A stretch of 64,000 nt of DNA from Agrobacterium vitis (GCF_013426735.1 NZ_AP023272.1:2958501-3022500); one strand, 5' to 3'; counted from the stretch's first letter, positions 53,004 to 62,499 are shown. Numbers and translations: made by a program. The notes: generated by a model from the sequence alone, not told the origin.

Positions 53004-54530
53004 ATGATTTCGACGCTCCGGCAGAAGCCCGCTTCGCTCTTCCTTCTCCTGGGCGTCTATTTCATCGTTCAGGTGCTGGTGCGTCTGGCCTTACCCGCTT
53101 CGCTGGAACTGGACGAAGGCCAGCAGCTCTATTATGCGCAATGGCTTTCAATCGGCTACGACAGCCAGCCGCCGTTCTACAACTGGATCCAGTATGGCGT
53201 GGTGGAGCTACTCGGCCCCAACCGGTTGGCGCTGGCGCTGTTGAAAAACCTGATGCTGTTTGCCAGCTACGCACTGATTGCGCTGGCCGCAGCGCAGGTG
53301 CTGAAAAGCAGGGATCTCGTCATCATCGCCTGCCTTAGCCTGTTGACCATGCCGCAGATCAGCTTTGAGGCACAGCGAGACCTGACCCATACCGTCGCGC
53401 TGATTTTCTGCACCGCGCTCTTGTTGTTCGGGGTGTTGCGGACCCTGAAATCTCCTAGTCTCTGGAGCTACGCCCTGACCGGAGCTGCCATCGGCTGCGG
53501 ATTTATTTCCAAATACAACTTCGTCCTACTGGTCAGCGCCGCCTTCCTCGCCATCCTGGCGGAGCCGAAGTTTCGCCGCCGCGTACTGGACTGGCGCATC
53601 CTGCTGACGGCTGGGGTGGCGCTGGCCATCGCATTGCCACACGCCCTGTGGTTTTTCCAGCATATGCAGGAAGCGACCCGCAATACGCTGGGTAAAATGA
53701 CCGATGATAATATTACCAGCCTGCCACAGCAGATCTTCAAGGGGCTGACCTCGCTCAGCACAGCGGTTCTGGCCAGCGCCGCGCCCACCATCGCGCTGCT
53801 ATTAATACCCTTCGCTCGGACCTTGCCCTTCCCGCATCTGCCTCGTCCAGCCGCCTCTGTTTTGACCGCCAGCAATGAATGGACCCGGCTGCTGGGCCGG
53901 ATGATGCTGCTGGTGGTCGCGGTTTTGGCACTGATGGTGATCTTCGGCGGGGTCAGCGCCATCAAGGACCGCTGGCTTGCGCCCTGTTTTCTGATGCTGC
54001 CGCTCTATCTCTGCCTGAAAGTCGAGGCGGCGGGCCTTAACGAAGAAGGACAGTTGCGCCGCTTTCTGGTCGTCGCGCTTACCATCATGGTGCTTGTGCC
54101 GGTCATCCTCTATGGTCGCGTAGTCGGCGCCGGCATTATCGGCCATTATCAGAAGCAGAATGTACCCTATGGCCAGGCCGTTGCCACAGCACTGGCCTCT
54201 GCGCCAAGCCGCCCGGTTCTGGTGCTGACCAGCGATCAGCAGATGGCTGGCAACATTCGCCTGCATGCACCCGATATTGCCGTTACCGTCCCCCCGACAA
54301 GCGGCGTACCTGTACCGGCGCGTTTCGATGCGCAGCATCCGCTGCTGGTGATCTGGCGCAATTTCGGCAGGCCCAATCCGGAAATGCCAAAGGCGATGAA
54401 GGACTGGATCGCCACCTATCCCGGCCTACAGGCGCAATCGGTCGGCGAGATCGCCCTGCCCTTCCTGCATGGACGCCCCCATTCGCTCTATTCCTTCGGC
54501 TACGCCCTCTATTATTCCACCACACCCTGA
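53004..54530 (+). CDS. GT39-type (ArnT/RgtA-like) glycosyltransferase
   Basis: This is a 508-aa multispan membrane protein of the GT-C fold. The key N-terminal acidic motif is seen in LELDEGQQLYYAQW, followed by YDSQPPFYNWIQYG. In rhizobia, relatives add galacturonic acid or other sugars from polyprenyl phosphate to lipid A or core. It lies one base behind the GT2 gene, which would make its donor, and near the flippase-like gene that could move it across the membrane. The acceptor is not known. Confidence 0.88.
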   Translation: MISTLRQKPASLFLLLGVYFIVQVLVRLALPASLELDEGQQLYYAQWLSIGYDSQPPFYNWIQYGVVELLGPNRLALALLKNLMLFASYALIALAAAQVLKSRDLVIIACLSLLTMPQISFEAQRDLTHTVALIFCTALLLFGVLRTLKSPSLWSYALTGAAIGCGFISKYNFVLLVSAAFLAILAEPKFRRRVLDWRILLTAGVALAIALPHALWFFQHMQEATRNTLGKMTDDNITSLPQQIFKGLTSLSTAVLASAAPTIALLLIPFARTLPFPHLPRPAASVLTASNEWTRLLGRMMLLVVAVLALMVIFGGVSAIKDRWLAPCFLMLPLYLCLKVEAAGLNEEGQLRRFLVVALTIMVLVPVILYGRVVGAGIIGHYQKQNVPYGQAVATALASAPSRPVLVLTSDQQMAGNIRLHAPDIAVTVPPTSGVPVPARFDAQHPLLVIWRNFGRPNPEMPKAMKDWIATYPGLQAQSVGEIALPFLHGRPHSLYSFGYALYYSTTP

Positions 54531-54574
54531 CATTTCGATTTGAAAAAACGCACCAGGCCTCTTGATAGATTTTA

Positions 54575-54592
54575 TCTAAGATATATCTTAGA
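54575..54592. promoter_or_regulatory. 18-bp perfect palindrome upstream of padR (likely operator)
   Basis: TCTAAGATATATCTTAGA is a perfect 18-bp palindrome, 27 bases before the padR-type gene start and most likely inside its promoter. It has the dyad shape expected for a dimeric winged-helix repressor. Autoregulation by the PadR protein is the simplest reading. Confidence 0.65.
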
Positions 54593-54619
54593 CTCATAAA
54601 AACTTATCGGAGATACACA

Positions 54620-55222
54620 ATGCGGTTTTCTCATTCACATGAATACCAGGGCGAACACGGTGGCAGACGCGGTCATCCGCTAGCCGACCTGATGCATGCG
54701 ATGCGCGGCGGTCCCTTTGGACACAAGGGACCAGGCGGCAAGCACGGACGCGATGGCGAACGCCGCCGGATGTTTGAGACCGGCGAATTGCGGCTGGTGC
54801 TGCTGAAGCTGATTTCGGAACTGCCGCGCCATGGCTATGACCTGATCCGCGAGATCGAGCGGCTCTCAGGCGGTGCCTATGCGCCCAGCCCTGGCGTGAT
54901 CTACCCGACCATGACCCTGTTGCTGGATATGGGCTTGGCCGAGGAACAACAGACCGAGGGCGCCCGCAAATTGCTGGGTATTACCGAGGCTGGAAAAATC
55001 CACCTCGATGACAATGCTGAAGCCGTAGAGATTGCCATCGCCCGGCTGACCGCCCTTGCCAAATTGACCGAACGCACCGATGCCGGGCCAGTGCGCCGGG
55101 CAATCCATAATCTGCGCGCCGTGATCCATGACCGGCTCGCCCAGGACGACGTGTCGCGCGAGACGCAATTGGACGTCGCGCGCATTCTCGATGAAGCAGC
55201 CAGCAAGATTGAAAGGCTTTGA
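54620..55222 (+). CDS. PadR-family regulator with His/Gly-rich N-terminus (YqjI-like)
   Basis: This is a 200-aa winged-helix repressor. Residues 1-52 are rich in His, Gly and Arg (FSHSHEYQGEHGGRRGH, FGHKGPGGKHGRDGE), as in E. coli YqjI, which senses nickel and represses the ferric-siderophore reductase gene yqjH. The PadR domain follows (LRLVLLKLISELPRHGYDL, GVIYPTMTLLLDMGL), then a helical C-terminal domain. Metal sensing is inferred. It overlaps no gene but DUF2218 starts 2 bases after its stop. Confidence 0.85.
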   Translation: MRFSHSHEYQGEHGGRRGHPLADLMHAMRGGPFGHKGPGGKHGRDGERRRMFETGELRLVLLKLISELPRHGYDLIREIERLSGGAYAPSPGVIYPTMTLLLDMGLAEEQQTEGARKLLGITEAGKIHLDDNAEAVEIAIARLTALAKLTERTDAGPVRRAIHNLRAVIHDRLAQDDVSRETQLDVARILDEAASKIERL

Positions 55223-55224
55223 CC

Positions 55225-55512
55225 ATGACCAAAACCATTGCCACCGTCCCCACTGAACACGGCTGGAAATATGTCCAGCAGCTCTGCAAGCATTGGAGCC
55301 ACAAGCTGACCGTCGAGCTTGGCGAAAACCAAGGCACAGTGACCTTCGACACGGCCACCGCCGTGATGACCTGCGACGAGGCAGGACTGACGGTCACCAT
55401 CGAAGCGGAAAACGACGAGTTGCTGGAGCGCTACAAAGGCGTGGTTTCCAGCCATCTCGACCGTTTCGCCTTCCGCGAAGCGCCCCTGCCCTTTGATTGG
55501 AAACCTGCCTGA
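55225..55512 (+). CDS. DUF2218 protein
   Basis: This is a 95-aa protein of the DUF2218 family: HGWKYVQQLCKHWSHKL at the start (conserved His and Cys), then an alpha-beta fold with VTFDTATAVMTCDEAGLTV and the end ERYKGVVSSHLDRFAFREA. Members occur beside, or fused to, siderophore-interacting FAD reductases. Such a reductase is not here, so the pair with the metal-type PadR stands alone. ATG 55225 follows GAAAGG. Confidence 0.83.
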   Translation: MTKTIATVPTEHGWKYVQQLCKHWSHKLTVELGENQGTVTFDTATAVMTCDEAGLTVTIEAENDELLERYKGVVSSHLDRFAFREAPLPFDWKPA

Positions 55513-55519
55513 TACCAAG

Positions 55520-55590
55520 GTCATTGAAAATGAGCTTGGTATTCCCTTTGCAAATATCTCAAGCCATGTAAGCATTTGAGATATTTGCAA
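55520..55590. repeat. Two inverted repeats between convergent genes
   Basis: First an 8-bp stem ATACCAAG / CTTGGTAT, then a perfect 15-bp stem TTGCAAATATCTCAA / TTGAGATATTTGCAA (55548-55562 and 55576-55590) with a 13-base loop. The second is the longest uninterrupted stem in the window and is AT-rich, unlike its surroundings. It may end both convergent transcripts or be a remnant of a small mobile palindrome. Confidence 0.6.
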
Positions 55591-55643
55591 TGCCTTCAAG
55601 GCGAGGATGCATGAGCATGTCAGAGACTTGGCAATAAAGTGAC

Positions 55644-57014
55644 TTATTCGCGATAGTGATCGCGCAGCCAGTCCAGCGCCTTGCCCAAAACCTCCACCGC
55701 CTGATCGACCTCGACGCGGGAGATAATAAACGGCGGCGAAAACAGCATGCGGTCGCCGGTGGCGCGGACAATCACGCCACCCGCAACGCATTGATTGCGC
55801 ACTTGCGCGCCAACATCGTCGGGCTTGGCGAAGCGACAGCGCGACGCCTTGTCCGCCGTCAATTGCACCGCGCCGATCAGCCCAAGGCTGACCACCTCGC
55901 CCACCATCTGATGGTCGGCAAGCGACGCCAGCGCTTTGGCGAAATAGGGGCCGATATCGTCGCGCACCCGCTCCACCAGTTTTTCCTCTTCGAGGATACG
56001 GATGTTTTCCAATGCCGCAGCCGCACAGACCGGATGGCCGGAATAGGTATAACCGTGATTGAAATCGCCGACCTCGTTGATCAGCACCTCGGCCACCCGA
56101 TCCGACACCAGCACGCCACCGACCGGCAGATAACCGGAGGACAAGCCTTTGGCAATCGGAGCCAGATCCGGCTCAAAACCGAAATGCTGATAGCCGAACC
56201 AACTGCCCAACCGGCCAAAGCCGCAGATCACTTCATCCGAGACCAGCAGCACATCATAATGCTGGCAAATGCGGACGATCTCCGGCCAATAGGTCTGCGG
56301 CGGAATGATTACGCCGCCCGCCCCTTGCACCGGCTCGGCGACGAAAGCCGCAACGTTTTCGGCACCCAATTCCAAAATTTTCGCTTCCAGCTCCTGCGCG
56401 GCCTTCAGGCCAAACTCGTCAGGTGACAGGGTGCCGCCCTCGCCATACCAATAGGGCTGGTTGATGTGGTGAATACCCTCAATCGGCAGATTGCCCTGTT
56501 CATGCATGTATTTCATGCCGCCCAGCGAAGCGCCCGCAACGGTCGAGCCATGATAGCCATTCTTGCGGGCAATCACCTGGGTCTTGGTGGGGTGGCCGAG
56601 CGCCTTCCAATAGACCCGCGCCAGGCGAAACCATGTATCGGTGGCCTCGGAACCCGAATTGGTGAAGAACACATGGTTCATCTGCGGCCCGGCCAGGCTG
56701 GTAACCTTCTGGGCCAGCAGCGTCGCCGGTGGCGTGGTGGAGCCGAAAAACGTGTTGTAGTAGGGTAGTTCCTGCATTTGCGCATAGGCCGCATCGGCAA
56801 TCGACTTGCGACCATAGCCGACATTGACGCACCACAACCCGCCAAACGCATCCAGATATTTCTTGCCCGTCGCATCCCAGATATGGACGCCTTCAGCGCG
56901 CTCAATAATGCGCACACCTGCCTCATTCAGCTTTTTGGTATCGTTGAACGGGTGCAGATGATGGGCGGCATCGATGGCGGCAAGATTGGAAAGGACGGCA
57001 GTTTTCTCGTTCAT
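55644..57014 (-). CDS. Class III PLP aminotransferase (putrescine/omega-amino type)
   Basis: This 456-aa enzyme resembles bacterial polyamine or omega-amino acid:pyruvate transaminases (SpuC/PuuE group). PLP site: LVSDEVICGFGRLG, with the Schiff-base Lys in PIAKGLSSGYLPVGG. Early motifs FGGLWCVNVGYG and YYNTFFGSTTPP fit that group. ATG 57014 is chosen because AAGGA lies 8 bases upstream. It is divergent from the glutamine-synthetase-like gene, as in polyamine-degradation loci. Confidence 0.9.
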   Translation of the reverse strand: MNEKTAVLSNLAAIDAAHHLHPFNDTKKLNEAGVRIIERAEGVHIWDATGKKYLDAFGGLWCVNVGYGRKSIADAAYAQMQELPYYNTFFGSTTPPATLLAQKVTSLAGPQMNHVFFTNSGSEATDTWFRLARVYWKALGHPTKTQVIARKNGYHGSTVAGASLGGMKYMHEQGNLPIEGIHHINQPYWYGEGGTLSPDEFGLKAAQELEAKILELGAENVAAFVAEPVQGAGGVIIPPQTYWPEIVRICQHYDVLLVSDEVICGFGRLGSWFGYQHFGFEPDLAPIAKGLSSGYLPVGGVLVSDRVAEVLINEVGDFNHGYTYSGHPVCAAAALENIRILEEEKLVERVRDDIGPYFAKALASLADHQMVGEVVSLGLIGAVQLTADKASRCRFAKPDDVGAQVRNQCVAGGVIVRATGDRMLFSPPFIISRVEVDQAVEVLGKALDWLRDHYRE

Positions 57015-57139
57015 GGCAGGCATCCTAAGGCGGCGGTGTCGCATTGAAAGGCGGCAATTTATCCGCTACGACCATGACGATATGCACCAGCTTTGGCAAG
57101 AACCGCCAAGGGCTGGCAGACCTCTTTCGAAAGCCCGCC

Positions 57140-58495
57140 ATGACCCAGATCGACGCCTCCACCAGCACCGCTCCCGACCCGCAGGCCCGGATCGAAATCC
57201 TGCTGGTGGGCATGAATGGCGATCTGCGCGGCAAGATGATCCCGCTGAACGCCGAGGACAAGGTCTGGAAAAACAGCGTCCGCCTGCCCGCCTCCACCCA
57301 GTCGCTGGATATCTGGGGTGATGACAATGACGACCTGACCGGCATTTCGCTGACCTTGGGCGATCCAGATGGCCTGTGCATTCCCGACAAGCGTTCGCTT
57401 AGCCCCATGCCCTGGGCACCATCAGGCTCCAAACAGGTGCTGGCCACTATGCATACACTTGAGGGCCAGCCGCACTTCGTCTGCCCGCGCGCCATTTTGG
57501 CCCGGGTGCTGGAGCGGTTTTCGGCCTTGGGCCTGACACCTGTAGTGGCAACCGAGCTGGAATTTTACGTGATGGAAGATGATTGGCGCGAAACTGGTCG
57601 CCCCATGCCGCCCAAGGCGCTGACCTATCGCGGCGAGCCGAACGGCTTTCAGCTGTATGACATGCGGGCAACCGGGGCGATGGAGGATTATCTCGCCACC
57701 GTGCGCGCCTATGCCGATGCCATGGGCCTGCCTGCCGATGCGACGACGGCGGAATTCGGCCCCGGCCAGTTCGAGGTCAATCTTCTGCACCGGCCCGATG
57801 CCATGGCAGCGGCGGATGACTGTATCTACCTGAAGCGCGTCGCCGAATTTGCCGCCCGCCGCCACGGGCTGAAATCCACCTGCATGGCCAAGCCCTATGG
57901 CGACCAGGCAGGCTCCGGCCTGCATGTGCATGTCAGCATTATCGATGCCGAGGGCCGCAATATTCTCGATGCCAAGGGCGGCGAACCGGTCAAACTGAAA
58001 TCGGTAACGGCGGGCTTGTTGCAGACCATGCGGGAAGCGCAGCTGATTTTTGCGCCCTTTGCCAATTCCTATCGCCGTTTCCAGCCCGGCTCCTTTGCAC
58101 CCGACCGGATCGACTGGGGTTTCGGCCATCGCGGCACCGCGATCCGTATTCCCGACAAAGATGGCCCGGCAGCACGGATCGAGCACCGGGTGGCGGGGGC
58201 CGACGCCAATCCGCATCTGCTGCTCGCCGCCATTCTCGGCGGCATGTTAAAGGGGCTGGAGGCCGATCTCGATCCCGGCCCAGTGACAACGCCTGATGCG
58301 CCAGCCAGCAGCCCGGACCTGCTAACCCATGACTTCCTGACCGCCGTCGATGCCTTCCGCACGTCTGATTTCATCGCTGATGTTTTCGGAAAACAATATC
58401 GCCAGCTCTACGGTGATACCAAGCGCAAGGAAGCGATCACCTATCTGCGCACCGTGTCGGATTTCGATTATCGGACCTATCTGCCGCGCTTGTAA
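57140..58495 (+). CDS. Glutamine synthetase family protein (gamma-glutamyl-amine synthetase type)
   Basis: This 451-aa protein of the glutamine synthetase fold is shorter and different from true GlnA at the N-terminus, closer to gamma-glutamylputrescine synthetase (PuuA). Seen: ATELEFYVMED, GPGQFEVNLLHRPD, GSGLHVHVSI and FAPDRIDWGFGHRGTAIRIP (ATP and glutamate sites). The divergent class III aminotransferase supports an amine role. ATG 57140 is chosen by family length; its ribosome site is weak and an earlier start is possible. Confidence 0.87.
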   Translation: MTQIDASTSTAPDPQARIEILLVGMNGDLRGKMIPLNAEDKVWKNSVRLPASTQSLDIWGDDNDDLTGISLTLGDPDGLCIPDKRSLSPMPWAPSGSKQVLATMHTLEGQPHFVCPRAILARVLERFSALGLTPVVATELEFYVMEDDWRETGRPMPPKALTYRGEPNGFQLYDMRATGAMEDYLATVRAYADAMGLPADATTAEFGPGQFEVNLLHRPDAMAAADDCIYLKRVAEFAARRHGLKSTCMAKPYGDQAGSGLHVHVSIIDAEGRNILDAKGGEPVKLKSVTAGLLQTMREAQLIFAPFANSYRRFQPGSFAPDRIDWGFGHRGTAIRIPDKDGPAARIEHRVAGADANPHLLLAAILGGMLKGLEADLDPGPVTTPDAPASSPDLLTHDFLTAVDAFRTSDFIADVFGKQYRQLYGDTKRKEAITYLRTVSDFDYRTYLPRL

Positions 58496-58799
58496 ACGCG
58501 CCTGCCATGTCCAGAAATGCCGGACCATGAAAACTGTTCAGCGGAATGTGATCCCATGCCGATCGCAATCTGAACAATAAAATACTAAAATAACGCCGAC
58601 AGACAGAATGGAGCACCAACTTCCCCTGAAATGATGGGGAGGCCGGGCCAGACTGTGGAAAACATTTTGCCTTTTGAGCACAAAGTGCCTCTGGTCAGAA
58701 ACCGACAATGTTTTTTTGAAGGCAGGGCTTGTTTTTTGGGCAGTTTTACCATTTGGTCAACAACCGAACGAATTCCCCACGGGCGCGGAGACAACAAGA
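58496..58799. other. Intergenic region before the opp operon
   Basis: About 300 bases without a gene. A 7-bp stem TGTTCAG / CTGAACA (58535-58541 / 58570-58576) with a 28-base loop follows the synthetase gene, then an AT-rich run ATAAAATACTAAAATAAC. The opp promoter should be here. Confidence 0.45.
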
Positions 58800-60398
58800 A
58801 TGACCCAGATGAAAATCAGACTGGCAACGGCAGTGCTGGCAGGTTCCCTGCTGTTTGGTGCAAGCAGTGCATTGGCGGAAGCGGTGTTGAACCGCGGCAA
58901 TGCAGGCGAACCGAAATCGCTCGATCCGGCGCATATCTCGATCGACATCGAAGGCTTTGTCATTCACGACATGTTCGAAGGCCTGACGACGCATGACGCA
59001 AATGGTAAGATCGTGCCTGGCGCCGCCGAAAGCTGGAAAGTCTCCGACGATGGCACTGTCTACACCTTTAAGATCCGCGATAATGCCAAATGGTCGGATG
59101 GTTCGCCGGTAACCGCGGAAGACTTCCAGTTCGCCATGCGCCGCCTGGAAGACCCAAAGACCGCCGCCGAATATGCCAACCTGCTCTATCCGATCAAGAA
59201 TGCGGAAGCCGTAAACACAGGCAAGGCGCCCGTCGATCAGCTCGGCATCAAGATCGTCGACGCCAAGACGCTGGAAATCACCCTGGAGCGCTCAACGCCC
59301 TATTTTCTGCAACTGATGGCCCATTATACGTCCTTGCCAATCAGCAAGGCCAATTACGAAAAATTCGGCGACCAGTTCGTCAAGCCCGGCAATATGGTCA
59401 ATAACGGCGCCTTCAAGCTGGAATCGCATGTGCCGAACGACAAGCTGGTTGTCGCCAAGAACGACCAATATTGGGATGCCAAGAATGTCAAACTCGACAA
59501 GGTGATATTCTACCCAATTGAAGATGACGCCGCCGCCGTTCGCCGTTACGAAGCTGGTGAACTTGATGTCGTCTACAATTTCTCCGCCGACCAGTTGAAG
59601 CGGTTGCGCGCTGCCTATAACAGCCAGGTCCATGTCGATCCGGGTCTGGCAACCTATTATTACACATTTGACATGCGCCAGGAGCCTATGAGCGACGTGC
59701 GCGTTCGCAAAGCTCTGTCTATGGCCGTAGACCGAGATTTCCTGTCGAGCGAAATCTATTCCGGTGCGCAATTGCCGCTCTATTCCATGGTGCCTCCGGG
59801 CATGGAAGGCTATGAAAAGCCGGCCGCGCCCGATTTTGCCTCGCTGTCGCAAATCGACCGCGAAGACAAGGCCGTGGAATTGATGAAGGAGGCCGGTTAC
59901 GGCCAAGGCGGCAAGCCGCTCAACCTCGAAATCCGCTACAACACCAATACCAACCACGAGCGCGTGGCGACCGCCATTGCCGATATGTGGAAGACCACCT
60001 TCGGTGCCAAAGTATCGCTCGTCAATCTAGACGTGGCCTCGCACTATTCTTACCTCAAGGAAGGCGGCAAATACAGCGTCGCCCGTGCTGGCTGGGGGGC
60101 AGATTATGCCGACCCGGAAAACTTCCTGGCGCTGACGATCAGCACCAACACGACCTTCAACTACAGCCACTGGAACAATCCGGAATTCGACGCGCTGATG
60201 AAGAAGTCCTATGACGAAAAGGACCAGAAGGTGCGGATGGACCTGATGCATAAGGCTGAACAGATCCTGGTGGATCAGCAGCCAGTGGCTCCGCTGATGA
60301 ACACGGCCAATCTTTGGCTGGTATCCAGCAAAGTTTCCGGTTGGGGCGACAATGCCGTCAACGAGCATTATTCCAAGTATCTCAACGTATCCAAGTAA
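58800..60398 (+). CDS. oppA: Oligopeptide ABC transporter, substrate-binding protein
   Basis: This is a 532-aa periplasmic peptide-binding protein (SBP family 5). Signal peptide MKIRLATAVLAGSLLFGASS with cleavage after ALA; mature part starts EAVLNRGNAGEPKSLDPAH, typical of OppA. Later DIEGFVIHDMFEGL and DVRVRKALSMAVDRDF are family landmarks. ATG 58800 follows GGAG by 9 bases; the frame upstream has no homology. First gene of oppABC-DF. Confidence 0.94.
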   Translation: MTQMKIRLATAVLAGSLLFGASSALAEAVLNRGNAGEPKSLDPAHISIDIEGFVIHDMFEGLTTHDANGKIVPGAAESWKVSDDGTVYTFKIRDNAKWSDGSPVTAEDFQFAMRRLEDPKTAAEYANLLYPIKNAEAVNTGKAPVDQLGIKIVDAKTLEITLERSTPYFLQLMAHYTSLPISKANYEKFGDQFVKPGNMVNNGAFKLESHVPNDKLVVAKNDQYWDAKNVKLDKVIFYPIEDDAAAVRRYEAGELDVVYNFSADQLKRLRAAYNSQVHVDPGLATYYYTFDMRQEPMSDVRVRKALSMAVDRDFLSSEIYSGAQLPLYSMVPPGMEGYEKPAAPDFASLSQIDREDKAVELMKEAGYGQGGKPLNLEIRYNTNTNHERVATAIADMWKTTFGAKVSLVNLDVASHYSYLKEGGKYSVARAGWGADYADPENFLALTISTNTTFNYSHWNNPEFDALMKKSYDEKDQKVRMDLMHKAEQILVDQQPVAPLMNTANLWLVSSKVSGWGDNAVNEHYSKYLNVSK

Positions 60399-60422
60399 CG
60401 TCGAACAGGAGAATGACGCGCG

Positions 60423-61385
60423 ATGGGCCAATCCGGTCCGTCGCGCGTCGGCTATTTGACCATGATCAATTTCGTCCTGCGCCGACTGATGAGCGCCGTG
60501 CCAACGGTGTTCGTCGTCATCACCATATCCTTCTTCCTGATGCGCTTTGCGCCGGGCGGGCCGTTCGACCTCGAGCGCCCGTTGCCGCCTGATATCATGG
60601 CCAACCTGATGAAGACCTATCAGTTGGACCAGCCGATCTGGCAGCAATATATCACCTATCTCGGCAATGCCCTGCGCGGTGATTTCGGTCCAAGTTTCAT
60701 CTACAAAGACAATACCGTTGCCCAGTTGATTGCCCAGGCCCTGCCCTATTCGGTTCAGCTTGGTGCTACCGCCCTGCTGATCGCGCTGATCGGCGGCGTC
60801 ATCCTCGGGACTATCGCCGCGTTGCGTCAGAATGGCCTGATCGATTTCGTCGTGATGACCTTCGCGACAGTGGGCGTCACAATTCCGAATTTCGTCATGG
60901 GACCAGTGCTGACGCTGATTTTTGCCCTGATGCTGTCCCTTCTACCTGCGGGCGGATGGGGTGACGGCTCGCCCTATTATCTCGCCCTGCCGATCACCGT
61001 TCTGGCCCTGCCGCAAATCGCCATCATCGCGCGGCTGACGCGCGGCTCAATGATCGAGGCCTTGCATACCGACCATATCCGCACGGCCCGCGCCTATGGC
61101 CTGCCGTCGCGCACCATCGTCATCACCCATGCCTTGCGTGGTGCGATGCTGCCGGTCGTGTCCTATCTGGCGCCAGCGGCAGCCGCCCTCCTGACCGGCT
61201 CGGCTGTTGTCGAGAGCATCTTCACCATTCCGGGCGTCGGCCGCTTCTTCGTCATCGGTGCGCTGAACCGGGACTATCCCTTGGTCATGGCCACCGTGGT
61301 TCTCGTTGCGGTATTCGTGATCGTTTTCAACCTGATCGTCGACATCGCCTACGGCCTGCTCGACCCGAGGGTTCGCCATGACTGA
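60423..61385 (+). CDS. oppB: Oligopeptide ABC transporter, permease OppB
   Basis: This inner-membrane permease (320 aa) has six membrane segments and the typical start INFVLRRLMSAVPTVFVVI plus PGGPFDLERPLPP. The EAA loop lies in RTARAYGLPSRTIVITHAL. Start ATG 60423 is used; ATG 60462 would also give a normal OppB. Its stop overlaps oppC by 8 bases. Confidence 0.93.
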   Translation: MGQSGPSRVGYLTMINFVLRRLMSAVPTVFVVITISFFLMRFAPGGPFDLERPLPPDIMANLMKTYQLDQPIWQQYITYLGNALRGDFGPSFIYKDNTVAQLIAQALPYSVQLGATALLIALIGGVILGTIAALRQNGLIDFVVMTFATVGVTIPNFVMGPVLTLIFALMLSLLPAGGWGDGSPYYLALPITVLALPQIAIIARLTRGSMIEALHTDHIRTARAYGLPSRTIVITHALRGAMLPVVSYLAPAAAALLTGSAVVESIFTIPGVGRFFVIGALNRDYPLVMATVVLVAVFVIVFNLIVDIAYGLLDPRVRHD

Positions 61386-62499
61386 TATTTCCATTACCTC
61401 TCCGGCGGTCGAAGGCCGCAGCCTTGGCCAGCTGGCCCTCCTGCGCTTTCGCCGCAACAGAGCGGCCATGGGCGGCTGCTTCGTTTTGCTGCTCATCACC
61501 CTCTTTGCTTTCGCAGGCCCGCTTTTCGTGCCGCATAACTACGATCAGGTATTTCCATCCTATGTTTCGGTACCGCCGAGCCTCAAGCCCTTCCCGGATC
61601 CGGCCACACTTCAACAGGTTGCCGAGGGCGCGGCCAATCGAGCGCGGCTGAAGATCAGCGCATTCGCCGTGGAAAACGGCAGCTTCACTGCCACGATCAC
61701 GTCAGACAAACCGATCGATCCACGCACTGTCCGCTATTTCGACCGGGTCAACGAGTTCAAGGAAACACGAGTCGCCCAGACCACCCCAGACCAGCTCAGC
61801 ATGGTATTGACCGGTCGCGTTTCTCAGGAATATTTTCCGTTCGGAACCGATAGCAATGGCCGCGATCTTCTGGTGCGTGTCATGCTGGGCGGTCAGATTT
61901 CGATTGCGGTCGGCCTTGCCGCCAGTCTCGTATCACTCGGAATCGGCGTGATCTACGGGGCCACTTCCGGCTATCTGGGCGGGCGGGTTGACAATGTGAT
62001 GATGCGCATCGTCGAAATCCTCTATTCGCTGCCCTTCGTGTTTCTAGTCGTGGTCATGGTGGTATTTTTCGGCCGCTCCATCTGGCTGATCTTCATCGTC
62101 ATCGGCGCGGTGCAATGGCTGGAAATGGCCAGGATCGTGCGCGGCCAAACCCTGTCCTTGAAGCGTCGCGAATTCGTCGGCGCTGCGGAAGCACTGGGGC
62201 TCAATGACTGGCAGATCATCCGCCGTCATATCATTCCCAACACGATCGGCCCGGTCATCGTCTTCGTCACCGTCGTGGTGCCGCAGGTGATCCTCACCGA
62301 AAGCTTCCTCTCTTTCCTCGGGCTTGGCGTGCAGGCGCCGCTGGCCAGTTGGGGAACGCTGATTTCCGAAGGGGCGAAAAACATGCAGAACGCGCCGTGG
62401 CTGCTGATCTTCCCCGCCTTTTTCTTTGTGCTGACCCTGTTTTCGCTCAATTTCGTGGGCGACGGGCTGCGCGATGCGCTTGATCCCAAGGACCGATAA
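61378..62499 (+). CDS. oppC: Oligopeptide ABC transporter, permease OppC
   Basis: This is the second permease (373 aa), coupled to oppB by an 8-base overlap. The first membrane segment (GGCFVLLLITLFAFAGPLFV) is followed by an approximately 100-residue periplasmic insertion (about 60-150), longer than in many OppC. Then come YFPFGTDSNGRDLLVRVM and the EAA loop GAAEALGLNDWQIIRRHI. Length is at the upper end for the family. Confidence 0.93.
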   Translation: MTDISITSPAVEGRSLGQLALLRFRRNRAAMGGCFVLLLITLFAFAGPLFVPHNYDQVFPSYVSVPPSLKPFPDPATLQQVAEGAANRARLKISAFAVENGSFTATITSDKPIDPRTVRYFDRVNEFKETRVAQTTPDQLSMVLTGRVSQEYFPFGTDSNGRDLLVRVMLGGQISIAVGLAASLVSLGIGVIYGATSGYLGGRVDNVMMRIVEILYSLPFVFLVVVMVVFFGRSIWLIFIVIGAVQWLEMARIVRGQTLSLKRREFVGAAEALGLNDWQIIRRHIIPNTIGPVIVFVTVVVPQVILTESFLSFLGLGVQAPLASWGTLISEGAKNMQNAPWLLIFPAFFFVLTLFSLNFVGDGLRDALDPKDR

